In this document: positions 44,500-55,297 of the stretch, piece by piece
How positions within the stretch are numbered: position 1 is the first letter of the stretch
How the letters are laid out: every line of letters begins with the position of its first letter
DNA from: Ceratothoa steindachneri
Lineage: Eukaryota; Arthropoda; Malacostraca; Isopoda; Cymothoidae
Assembly: GCA_963969495.1 (NCBI GenBank)
Contig: OZ018319.1
Span: forward strand, 209,458,247 to 209,522,246
Length of the DNA stretch: 64,000 bases
Direction: 5' to 3'
The notes under the pieces: model-generated
The model's database searches: none
Told to the model about the DNA's origin: nothing
The model's input: the letters and a program-made list of their open reading frames with translations, nothing else
Program-made: the position numbers and the translations under genes

Positions 44500-45750
44500 T
44501 GAGGCCAAAGAAATAATAAAAAAAGACATCTGGGTTTAGCTTTGCCCCTCCGATGTTCTCCGGTAACATAGGAGAACGGGCAAAAGGGTAAATGTTACTA
44601 GAGAGATTCCTGACCTCAGCTCAAAAATCAGGCCCTTCGAGGGTGTACTTATAAACAATCCATTCAAAAGTGCAAACTTCCGATCTCATATCACCCTCTC
44701 TCCGAGCTACAAGACACCAAGCGCGGGAGACCAATCTGAGGTCGCACCTTGCCAGTCACCCCATCTGCCTCCACCTCCCTATCCCCATCGCGGGATTAAT
44801 TAGGGTATATAACAGGTTGATCCGATTAAGTCAGGCTTTTTGTTCGTTCTAACGGAAGAGACAAGTAAGTCACCAGTTGAGAGATTTTTCGAGTTTGAGG
44901 AGGAAACAGAAAAATCACGGGTAGAAAGTTTTCTGCAAGTTAAGGAGAACTTTGCAGTTCTTGTACGAAACCAGATCGTACCAAGGAAGCTCGGTGCCGC
45001 TCCAGTTCCCAAGATATTGAATATCAAGCTATCCATTTTGAGGACTCCAAATCTTACTCTATCTGAGTTGGACAAACCCCAACTAGATAGAAAAAATAAA
45101 AAGAAGACAACGATTTCATCTCGTCCGGAAGCAAAGTAGAAGGGCTAAGTTTTAGCTTGAAGTCGCCTCCAACCCAGATCCCTCGTGACGTCACCCGTCA
45201 ACTCGTCATGCAAGTCGACGAACGCCATCTAGTGCACAAACAATCAACTCCGATCAAAATCTCCTAGGATAGTCTAACTGGTCGCGAGTATTTAATTTCC
45301 ATTACCTTATGTGAGTAAAAAAATAATCCCTTTTTTATGTCCCCATGTATAATAATTAATTTATTCGATGTCTGGCCAAGGACAAATATATTAACTTAAA
45401 AATTGTTTCCCCCGTAAAATTCAATCTCAAAGCGAGTTGCGAGAGCTCATCCAGTAATCCCATTTTATCTTTGTTTAAGTGTATTAGATCTGTATTTGTT
45501 TTATGCTATTTAGTGAGATGGTTTATGTTCATTAAAGTCTATTTCTTTAGTAAAAGTACTGTTTTAATTATCCTCAAACGAGTTGAAGTGGCAATATTTG
45601 ATAAAGTCAAGAAAGAAACCCCTTTTATTCATTCACTAGAATTGAAAATAAAGATTAGCACTCTTAGAGAATGATCCTTAAGCGATCACCGAGGCACGAA
45701 CCTACTCCTCATGTCAGAGTTTATTTGGTTCATTAAAAATTAATAAAAGA
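44500..45750. other. Unannotated stretch with a promoter-like site
   Basis: A TATA-like GGGTATATAACAGG lies near 44803 and a charged 99-codon frame starts 30 bp later (44840-45139, MFVLTEETSKSPVERFFEFE then EETEKSRVESFLQVKE). I recognise no domain, and no splice structure is evident. It could be an LTR or leader of an unrecognised retroelement; TG...CA ends were not found. Confidence 0.3.
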
Positions 45751-45755
45751 AATAA

Positions 45756-45879
<124 letters not shown>

Positions 45880-45927
45880 ATGGATGGGGAGAAAGAAAAG
45901 TCCAGACACTATACAGAGCTCTTTATT

Positions 45928-45953
45928 GACGTTTCGCCTCTTGGCTTCCTCAG
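45928..45953 (-). ncRNA. Hammerhead-like motif in the Penelope 3' region
   Basis: On the minus strand CTGAGGA (fits CTGANGA), one extra A, the stem GCC / GGC with the loop AAGA, then GAAAC and GTC. The bases outside (ATT before, AAT after) can pair as a short stem I. Hammerhead motifs are known in Penelope-like elements. The short stem II and extra base leave activity uncertain. Confidence 0.55.
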
Positions 45954-46003
45954 AATGGAACTGACAAGAGAGATGGAAGATCACCGCTTGACCATTCGTA
46001 GAG

Positions 46004-48371
46004 TTAGTCTGGGTCGCGGTCAATTGCACTCCCCCGGCCGTTTCCCCCTCGTCTCGACCCTTTCGCCTCTTCATTAATGAGCCTTGCCGCACCTGTCGCC
46101 AGCTTGAAGAAACCGTCCCGGTGATTTGTTGACCTATATGAGAGAATATATGTAGCTTCAATAATCCTACGCTCACGTTTTGATAAACCTTTTTGAACTA
46201 TACTCACCCCATCCCATTTGGGTAAATGCCTACATTCATTGATATGCACCACTAACGAGTTTGAAGTTCTATGTGCCCGGACGTCCCTCTTGTGCTTACT
46301 AAGTCTAGTTTTGATGTCCCTACCAGTCTCTTCGTAATAACTCTTGTCGCACCCTTCACACGGAATCTGATAGATTATGCCCCTATCCGTTTGGGCCCTA
46401 AACTTTTTGTGCGAAACCAATTCCTTGATCTTTGTCCCAGCATAATCGGCAACTAGCAAACCCGTTTTCCTGAGGGCCACATTTATGCTCTGCGCAGCCT
46501 TGCAGTAAGGCGCTGAAAGGTACCTGACCCCATCCAATGTGCCTGTCAAGGCCTCATTATCCGCGGTCCCATTTGTCGTGCTACTCATTTCGCCTTTTTC
46601 CGATATCCCGACCGATTTATATCTCAATTTTATTAAGAGACCCTCCGAAAATTTTAGTTTCATAAAAGCATTCTTAATGTAGTTATACTCATCAGTTAAA
46701 AACTGTTGGCTACAAATCCGGATGGCCCGGAGGTAGAATCCTATCACTACCCCAGTCTTCGTTCTATCGCTGTGTCCCGATAAATAATGGATGAAGTCAT
46801 CCTTATTAGTGAGTTTCCTGTAAACGGAAAATTCAGTTGCACTTCCAACCCTATGTATAAGTGTGTCCAGAAAAGGAATCCTGTTATTAACTTCTTCCTC
46901 CACAGTAAACTGTATGCTACCGTTTATCTCATTCAACCGCCCTAATTTCTCATTGATGTCAGTACTTTCAGGAATTATGGCCAAAACCTCGTCTACATAT
47001 CTCAACCACAAGGAGTCACCCTCCCCGAATACCCTCATCAATTTCTCTGTTTCAAGGACCTCCATGAATAGGCATGCCATGACAGCGCTAAGGGGAGATC
47101 CCATCGCCATTCCCCTGTATTGTCGAAATTCTGCCCCTTCAAAGGTGAACGCACCAAAGCTCACGCATAGCGAAACTAACTTTATATAGTCCCTTTTACT
47201 AACGGGTAGGTCAGCGTCATTTAAGACGAGTAACAATTTTGCCACTGCCTCCAAAGCACCGTGAACAGGGACATTGGTGAACAGCGATTTTACATCGAAG
47301 CTTACCATTTTCTTTCCCTGTAAGTTGACCCCATTTAACCTCTCCTTTAAATCGGTCGAATTCTTTAAATGCGCTTTGCTAATTTTTCCCAGTCCCTGAG
47401 ACAATGGTCTGTCCAGTGCCTTTGCAATTCTGTGGGGAGCGCTTCCAACTCCCGATGTGATAGGTCTAAGAGGAACCCCTTGTTTGTGGGTTTTTGGGAG
47501 CCCTCTCATTTTGGGGGGTCTGGGGACTTGCTCAATGAGGTATGTCATTTTCTTACCCCTTTCCGTTCTCTTGAGTATTTTTCGCACCTGTTGTTCGAAA
47601 GCTGCGGCCTCTTTTGCCACGCTTCCATGGGGAACTTTCTCATACGTATCCCCATCTTTAAGCAAATCAATGTAGGTTACTTTATCTAATATTACCACCC
47701 CTCCCCCCCTTGTCCGCTTGTGTTATAATAATGTCCTCACACCGACCTAGCTGCTCTAACGCGTGCTTAAATCTTTTTGGTAGGAAAACCTCACGTTCCT
47801 TGGCCAAGGCATTGTAACAAAAGAGGACCCCCTGGATGAAACCCTTGTCAACATCACTGTCATCATGCCTATAGTTTTTGGATATATGATTCAAATAACC
47901 TAGTTTACCTACACCTATGTCAAATTTTAAGCCCAATGAAAGAGCAATGGTCTCATTATGCGAAAGTTCTCTGCTTGACAAATTATTAACCAGCCCTGGT
48001 GTTCCCATTTCGTTCCACATGCTATTGTCACAAAGTGTTTTCAATTGCTTTTCATGGTCCATATTTTGTTTGAAGCTTGCCTCTAGTAACTCAGTGATCA
48101 CGGGCCTTGGCAATGATACTGGCTTCTCAGTCTCATCTACTAACACGTCTATCTCATTAGTCAAACCCTGACAACTCTCTATTAAATATTTCCTAGCACA
48201 ATCACTAAAAGGTTTATCTTGGATACTTAGCTGTTTGGGGGACGATCTAGGTAGAACCTGCTCCTCCAAGCACTCCCGGAGAAACCATCTACGAGAGGTA
48301 CGACTAGCGATCTTCATCCTCCTGCGGAATTCCGCTTGAACAGGGTCTAGTCCTTCTCCACCATCCGACAT
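46004..48371 (-). pseudogene. Penelope-like RT / GIY-YIG polyprotein, one frameshift
   Basis: Frame one (48371-47682) reads MSDGGEGLDPVQAEFRRRMK to ITQADKGGRGGNIR. Frame two (47698-46004, 564 residues counted here) continues VILDKVTYIDLLKDGDTYEK. The shift lies in a G run at 47698-47712. RT blocks: RPITSGVGSAPHRIAK, VSFDVKSLFTNVP (Asp 135), RGMAMGSPLSAVMACLF and RYVDEVLAII, where the usual YVDD is YVDE (residues 234-237). Then IPFLDTLI and KTGVVIGFYLRAIRIC. GIY-YIG part: GIIYQIPCEGCDKSYYEETG (440-459) with the second motif altered to YYE, Arg460 and Glu514. RT and endonuclease are used for target-primed copying. Confidence 0.93.
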
Positions 48372-48391
48372 ATTGCATGAAAGACTCGACG

Positions 48392-48467
<76 letters not shown>
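48392..48467. repeat. (TA)n tract at the 5' side of the Penelope-like element
   Basis: About 76 bp with one interruption. Confidence 0.95.
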
Positions 48468-48469
<2 letters not shown>

Positions 48470-49925
48470 CTCGTATAACCTACGACACCAGTTAATCACT
48501 ACATGGGACCAATAAAAGTAACGTCGACTAATCATATTGCCAGCAAGAAAAAGAAAAACTACAAAAGATCTGACTGGGCACGATAAGAAGAATCCCTACA
48601 AAATTAACATCTACCATCTTTCGCGATGCAGTTATTGAAGAAATTGGCAATGATTTTAGTCAGAGAATGCTACCCTAAATAACTCCACATACAAGCCAAT
48701 CTCGACTTATAGATTGACCAACTACATGAGGAATTTTGTACTTTGATCTGAAGGAAGTGTTGTGGAGGCATGGTTCTGGCACTAAAATTGCGCCAGCAAA
48801 GTGCCTCGCAAGAATAGGAAGAATCGCAAAAAAAATTCATCACGGATTTATATATATTTGTAAGCTGGTCAGGAATTAAATGGGAAGCCGTGAATTCAGA
48901 TATCAATAAAATTCGGCGACGAGTCAGGTATTATATAAATTACATCAAGAAAGCATAAAAAGGGTAGACGCAATGAAACAAGGACCGTCTGGACAATGGG
49001 ATTAGCGAAGCCCAATGAGATGAGCTAAAACCATTGTGTTCCCAGAGGCTAAAGGAAGCCACGCCTCCTATACTATTTATGAAAAGAGAATGGAGAATTC
49101 GACACAGAGGCAGAAAGACAAGGAGATTCATTCACATTTAGTAAAGAACTAATTACGGTTCGTTTGGCGTAGCGAAGCCCCCGTTCTAACCGCCTAAGTC
49201 TTGTTCTGGTAACACCCTCTTTCCTGACAGGTAGTAAAATTTTCCCTGACTGTAAACACGAGCCTCACTTTAGTCTTGCTTTTTTTGTTTGTTGGAATTA
49301 AACACTTATTTTTTACGTGCTTCCTCTCAGTCCTTTCTTGAGCACAAGCGGGTATATTTTTTTGTGTATCTTTCGGAGTCAGATACGAGATTAACGCCAC
49401 CCTTCACCTCACTTGTGTGACTTCAGGGACCTCTCCAAAATATCTTTAACCTTTCAAACTGGTGACGACCTTCTTCTCCTGGGCTTCCTCATCCTCGCCC
49501 ATAAAACCGTTCACCTCCTACATTTAACCTCCTCTTGCCGTAAAGTCGGTGACTGTGAGCCCTCCAAAGAGGTGACTGGTGAGCTCTCCTCCCATGTAGG
49601 CGAGCCGCTACAAAGTGTTGACCCTGTTCCTTTTCACCTATAAATCAGAGAACATATACAGAGGACTTCGCAATAGTGTATCAAATAAACATCATAATAA
49701 CATGAATATATATCCACAGAAGCACAGAAATATATGAAAAAATGAGGCACTTACTTTTAGAACAGCAGTAAAGAAGCTCGGATGAAGTAATCGAGGGTTT
49801 CGATCAAGAATCCTCTCCCAGAAAATTTTTGCAGTAAATTAGAAGACCAAAATAAATTTCATCTGACAAAAATAAAATGAAATATTAACGGAAGAAGGAG
49901 ATATAATCTTGTAACATGATTATAT
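48470..49925. other. Unannotated stretch
   Basis: No recognised gene or repeat copy. The frame 49413-49643 is GC-richer than its surroundings but matches nothing I know. Confidence 0.45.
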
Positions 49926-49930
49926 TGCAG

Positions 49931-50526
49931 TAACGCAATCATAATTATACGGTTAAAAGGCTATATTTGGCCAACACAGTCTTCCTCAAAGCCCTCGCAA
50001 AGAGCTCTTCTCAGATACATGCGAAGGTAACACATAAAGTAATTTTATCTAAGACAGCCAATAATTTTTCTCAATTTATGAGGTGTGGCGAAAATGGAGA
50101 AAAACAAATTTTCCATTCTCTTCGATAAGCAGGGGTAACATTTAAAAGGTGCGTTTTAAAGATAGATTTTTGGCTATCTTAGAAAAGCCTTATTTTATGT
50201 GTTACCTTCTCGTGTATGTGAGAAGAGCTCCTTCCGAGAGCTTTGAAGAAGACTGTATTTGCCAAATATAGCCTTTTAACCGCATAATTATGCTTGCGTT
50301 ACTGTAATAATTTTTATCAATTTATAAGGTGTGTCGAAAATGGAGAAAAACAAATTTTCTACTATCTTCGATAGCCAGGGGTGACATTTAAAAAAGCTGA
50401 TCAAAAGATAGTTTTTGGGCTGTTTTAGAAAAAGCTTATTTTATGTTACCTTCTCGTATATGTGAGAATAGCTCCTTCCGAGAGCTTTGAGGAAGACTGT
50501 TGGCCAAATATAGCCTTTTAACCGCA
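49931..50526. repeat. Three copies of one repeat, one inverted and two direct
   Basis: Copy one (49931-50062) is inverted relative to copy two (50167-50308): GGTTAAAAGGCTATATTTGG versus CCAAATATAGCCTTTTAACC. Longer direct copies occupy about 50076-50286 and 50319-50526, period about 243 bp, each ending GAGAGCTTTGA(A/G)GAAGACTG...AAATATAGCC. The end motif looks like a decayed Penelope-type hammerhead block. Confidence 0.85.
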
Positions 50527-50536
50527 CACACACACA

Positions 50537-50538
<2 letters not shown>

Positions 50539-50607
<69 letters not shown>
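50539..50607. repeat. (TA)n microsatellite
   Basis: About 69 bp, directly between the triple repeat and SINE copy 1. Confidence 0.95.
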
Positions 50608-50610
<3 letters not shown>

Positions 50611-50884
50611 AAGGCACAAGGGAATGGAAAATTGGTAAAACAACCCGGAAAAACGCTAAGGAGAATATTTTATGTACCAATGAAAGCTTAAGAATGAAAA
50701 TGGAAAAAGTAGAGAACGGAAAGATAGGGCAAACTTTTTTAACCGTTATATGAAAATAAATAAAAAAGTTGGATTCGAACACGTGTCATCAAGTGCTCAT
50801 CGCTTATATGAACACGACGCTCATCGCCAGAGTTACCATCCTCAACCCCCCAAAAGGTTGATTCAAGAAGCCTTTTGAATAACA
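50608..50884 (-). repeat. tRNA-derived SINE, copy 1
   Basis: About 280 bp, aligned along its length with 50998-51276. On the minus strand a B-box-like TGTTCGAATCC lies at 50770-50780, and the A-box region is at about 50830. The rest is a unique body ending at a (TA)n tract. Confidence 0.8.
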
Positions 50885-50925
50885 ACGTGTAGGTTTTTAT
50901 CTGGTGAGAGACAAGACAAGTGTTT

Positions 50926-51332
50926 TTATATTAGGAGAGAACACGGGCTTTTTTGTTTGTAATAATTGAAGATCACATGACGCGTGATATATAGATGTAT
51001 TTAAAGGCACAAGGAAATGGAAAATTGGTAACACAACCCGTAAAAACGCTAAGGAGAATATTATATGTACCAATGAAAGCTTAAGAAGGAAAATGGGAGA
51101 AGTAGAGAACAGAGAGATAGGGCAAACTATTTTAACTGTTATAGAAAATAAATAAAGAAATTGGATTCGAACCTGTGTCATCAAGCGCTCATAGCTTATA
51201 TGACCACGAAGCTCATCACCAGAGCTACTATCCTCAATCCCCAAAAAGGTTGATTCAAGAAGCCTTTTGAATAACGGCATGTGATCTTCAATTATTACAA
51301 ACAAAAAAGCTCGTGCTTCCTTCTAATATGAA
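50926..51332. repeat. 55-bp inverted repeat enclosing a SINE
   Basis: Left arm 50926-50979, right arm 51278-51332. The inner 31 bp (TTTTTTGTTTGTAATAATTG and onwards to GATCACATG) is perfect; the outer part has a few differences. Confidence 0.9.
50998..51276 (-). repeat. tRNA-derived SINE, copy 2
   Basis: Minus strand: TAGCTCTGGTGATGAGC (51227-51211) in A-box position and a perfect B box GGTTCGAATCC (51173-51163). These would be the internal RNA polymerase III promoter. The body continues to about 50998. This copy lies between two 55-bp inverted repeats. Confidence 0.82.
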
Positions 51333-51865
51333 ACGAATTAGTTAATTTGAGTGCAGAGAGGAAAACAAACCAGGAAAAGGATATGAAAACGAACAAAATT
51401 GACAATTAAATTTTTTACAAATGCATATTATCTAACCTAAAAAAATGATCGTAGTTATTAATGTGTGACTATATTTACTGGATCAGATAAGGAGTTATGA
51501 TTCAAAGAAAGCTGATTTCTTTTAAGTAAAATTACTAGCAGGAAAAGTAAAGGTCTGAGGAGTTGCTTACCGCATCAAGTATCCTGAACTTCTCGCCTGT
51601 GACCTTATAACCACATTACGAGAGATGGTTTCGAATCGGTGATGGGTCAGGTTTACCAAGGTGAAGACCAGTTCTTTGACATCTACCCATATGCTGCATA
51701 AAGCAGGAGTAAAGCGTGGGCCTTATTGTCCTCCAGTGCTACTGCATCTACAACGAAAACAGTATAGAATTTTGGATCACAAACTGGTGGATGGTTGATC
51801 TTTAACCCTACAAAATGATCCCAGTCTTAAGTCGTTTTCAAGAACTATCCAGTGCAGTAATTAAG

Positions 51866-52031
51866 GATAAATAAACTTTAATATATACGTAGTTATACAC
51901 AATAAATAGATTATATGAAATAATGGCAATAGATACTCTATGTATACAAGAACCGAAAGTATCAGAGCTATTCAGAGCGGGCTCTACGGACGGGGGAAGT
52001 GAGAGGCGATACGACCCTCTGTACAAACAGA
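51866..52031 (-). repeat. Fragment of LTR family B
   Basis: Matches the reverse complement of about 43943-44118 (AATAATGGCAATAGATACTC and GATACGACCCTCTGTACAAA). It ends two bases before the terminus of the next LTR piece. Confidence 0.85.
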
Positions 52032-52032
52032 C

Positions 52033-52425
52033 TGTCGTAGAATATGCTCTCGACGATATACCATATATAACTATTCGTTGAGGGAATTATTCTAATATTT
52101 CGAGTGCGTGGTAATTTGATTAACCGAGTTTAGTCCAAAGGGGTGGGAGGGCTGGTGAGGCTTATTTATCTTCAATACGCTTAAGAAGTGAAACGGAGCA
52201 CAAGGATAATAATATGGCTATCATTAATAAAATAGAGTTTTATTAATTAAACTATCAACAACACACACAAAAGTGTTTACATAAACGGAGAATGTAAAGG
52301 GTCGTGGGAATATCTGACTAATCCGAGGATTAAGATTTGGAGAGATTTAAAAAGGTAAACAAATAAAAATAAAAGGGGGGAATGGTTCGCTAAACCATTT
52401 AAAGCTCTTACAGAGATAATTTAGA
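52033..52425 (-). repeat. Fragment of LTR family C
   Basis: Starts TGTCGTAGAATATGC and follows the 55298 copy: ATATACCATATATAACTATT, AATAAAATAGAGTTTTATTA, TTAAAAAGGTAAA, then AAACCATTTAAAG. Similarity fades near 52425. About the first 30 percent of the LTR (its 3' end) is present. Confidence 0.88.
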
Positions 52426-52544
52426 AGTTTGACCTACACTGAATTTACAATCTAAACAGGGTATACTATATACTACATTATTACCGTTTCTTGGGCTGTG
52501 TTTTTTAACATACTTTTATAAATAATAATATGAATAAGACGATT

Positions 52545-53215
52545 TAAAACAGCCCTTAAATCATTGAAAATGGACAAGGGTTTGCATATTACAAAAGCTG
52601 ATAAATCCATCATGTCTGTAATAATGAATAAAATATTGTATTAGGAAAAAATGGCCAATTTGTTATTTGATACTACTACATACTTCTCGTTAAGAAGGGA
52701 TCCTTTAAATGATGTAATTAAGAATTTTAATAGAGATATAAAAAATATTTAAAAAAAACAAAAATCCATTATTGATTCAGTTTCTTCTAGTGGTTCACCA
52801 TTACCTTATTTGTATGGCCTAATAAAAACCCATAAACCAGGAAATCCAATGAAACCAATCATCACTGCAACTGGTTCAATCCAATATAAACTCTCAAAAT
52901 ATTTAATAAATTTACTTTCTCCGATCTTAGGATCTATATCACCCTCACATATAAAAGATTCAGTTGATCTTTGCAATAAGTTAGTCAATATGAATGTAAC
53001 ATCAGACCTGAGACTAGTCAGTTTTGATGTTACCTCATTATTCACTAAAGTGCCCGGTGATGCCTTATTGGATTTTACAGTTGGAATTTTACCTCTTATG
53101 ATTTTTCTTTACCGTCCAACTCGATCATTCAACTTATTTGTTTATGCATTAAAAAAATGCAAATTTAGTTTCAATGCCAAGTTTTACGAACAAGGGTTTA
53201 GATATTAGCAAAAAT
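52545..53215 (+). pseudogene. Second Penelope-like RT, N-terminal half
   Basis: The plus-strand reading starts GLHITKADKSIMSVIM, with stops, then PYLYGLIKTHKPGNPMKPII (52805 on), SIQYKLSKYLINLLSPILGS, LRLVSFDVTSLFTKVPGDAL (first catalytic Asp) and KKCKFSFNAKFYEQGFRY. It stops where family members continue with GxxMGSPLS, so the catalytic box, thumb and any endonuclease are absent. It differs clearly from the element at 46-48 kb and represents another Penelope-like lineage. Confidence 0.85.
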
Positions 53216-53399
53216 TGAAATTCCTACATTTCATTTTGTAACCAGGCAACAACCCCAATTTTTCTCTTGTACAAGAATTTATTAAGCTATTATAAGCTTG
53301 ATTTTCACTTATATGTATATGTCAATTAGCTTATAAATTCGGAGAACCTTTGAATGCTCACAAATTGTGTATATCTGTGTTGAAAATGATGATATATTG

Positions 53400-54075
53400 A
53401 CTTATATTGCTCTATTTTTGTTTACTATTCACAATAGGATCCGCCAGTTTGATTATCAACAAAATATTGTCTATTGGCGAATTCCAAGGACAAAGTCCCA
53501 CTAGTTTGATGTTATTTTTAGCCAATTACTTTGTTACTGCTTTTGTTTTGTCATTAGGTCCGCCATTATGATGAAAGATACAGTTATCATCTCCAAATTG
53601 GTTCTGAATCTTTGAGAAAAGCTGTTGTTGAAGCTCGTTTTGGTACCATTTTGAGTTCATGGTAGTGTTCTTTGGCAAAATTCTTAGTGTTTCAGTTTCC
53701 TCTGATGAGAAGCAGCCCCAAACATGGAGAGTGTCCAGACGTTTTACTATAGGCATGACACAGACCTCAGGGAAGCTTTCGTCTTTTTTTCCTTCTAACG
53801 AGGGATTTTCCAGAAGCTCCAACCAAGCGGAAGGAAACTTTATCAAAGGATATTACTTTGCCCAGTCTTCAAAAGTTCATTCTCTGTATCTTCTACAAAA
53901 ATGGAACCTATCTGCAAGTTTCTTTTTGGTGGAATGGGGCTTTTTCGAGGACCTTCTCGACATGAGACATCTGTCGATAAGTCTCCGCCTCACTATGCAA
54001 ACTGTAGAGTTGACACCTGAATCTTTCCAAACCTGTTTAAACTTTGCACTTGAGGCAACCCGGAGATCTTAGCAG
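53400..54075 (-). pseudogene. Tc1-like transposase fragment
   Basis: Minus strand, several frames: TVRRRLIDRCLMSRR, ADRFHFCRRYREWTFEDWAK, then the frame 53846-53526 with LDTLHVWGCFSSEETETLRI, NTTMNSKWYQNELQQQL and FGDDNCIFHHNGGPNDKTKA. These follow Tc1 order: HTH2 end, W-T-xxDW, VWGCFS, and the second catalytic block (IFQQDNAPxH), here FHHNGGPND with the Asp displaced. The SDE block before it is changed (SFDKVSFRL). Stops and frameshifts show it is dead. Confidence 0.82.
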
Positions 54076-55290
54076 GAGGCGATCTTGGCGTTCATTTGAA
54101 ACTCTTAGGCGTCAAAAAGGCTTCTTCACAGGAATATAACTAAACTTTTTAAAGTTAATAGTAATGTTAAAGATGGTATTCCTTGCTGGAATACCCTTAG
54201 CAAATATCTCTGCATTTATTTTTACAAAATTATATTACAAAATAGATTATAATTAAACAACATTATTGATTTAACCCATATTTTTCATGATTATACCATT
54301 TTGATCGAATAGCAAAGGTCAAGAGACTGCAACTCATCTCCTCCAGGAAGAGGACGAGAGCGTGATTTTGGAATCAGCGAAGAAATGCATTTGTTCTTAT
54401 TAATTATTAAATACTGACTTTTTTAATATACGTGAAATAATTTAAATATTAGAATACTTATTACTATCACGTAAATTTTTAAAACGCCTGAAAAGAAATT
54501 ATTAGTCTCAAAACGTTTGTCCATGAAACTAGTGATAGGTACCTTCCACGCTTTTTTTTTACTTTTCACATCGACACTTTCTTTACAAATTTCTCCCCGC
54601 AAAAATTTCAAGCCGAGATGCCCTCGTCGGGCAACTGTAAGGATCACTTCATGAAGTTTAAGATTTCTCAAGCGGAGCGCTGGAAAGAGTATAGATTCGA
54701 TGGTTTTCATCTTTTCTCTTTCGTTTTTATAAGTATGTGTTGAAAGGAAGAAGCCCCAGCTATAGATCATCCCTGAAACGAACACAAAACTACCTTTTAA
54801 CTGTGCAAATGCTACAGGCAGGTATAAGATTTCAGTGACTAGTTTTAAAATACAATAATTTTGGTAAAAAATACACATTTGAGATTGCACGTAACTTTAT
54901 AGTTAATCTATATTTCTGCCTCTGGTTGATATAAAACAACAATTGTTTGGGGTAAGATAAACAGCGATTTGGTAATATAATCGTGTTAAATTTAATTTCA
55001 GTTCTCTTGAAGGGCTTTGCTTAAGATAATTTTGGGGTATTTTTGCTGTTTCTAGATTGTATTTTGTTTTTAATAATCCTACAAGTTCAGGTCCGGAATC
55101 TGAGGTAGTTCATTAGTTCAACCTCTCCAAGCTCTTATTTTCCTTCTAAATATGTTTTCTATTTCTACATCGGTTTGTTTAGGTTCATTATTATTATTAA
55201 TAAAACATATTGGTTCACGGTAAGGCGCCTGGCAGATTACATTGCATGGCAATTAGTATTCACTGATATTCGTTATCCTTTAACGAAGGT
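54076..55290. other. Unannotated stretch
   Basis: A 155-codon minus-strand frame (54890-54423) is the longest unexplained one. It matches no family I know, lacks a visible promoter context, and could be chance in AT-rich DNA. Confidence 0.4.
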
Positions 55291-55297
55291 TTATGAG

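Noticed and set aside
48478..48486. CCTACGACA as another LTR end
   Set aside because: Only nine bases match, and no LTR body or matching start was found around it.
54423..54890. 155-codon minus-strand frame as a host gene
   Set aside because: No recognised domain, no upstream signal, AT-rich composition; chance is likely enough that I list it only within an unannotated stretch.
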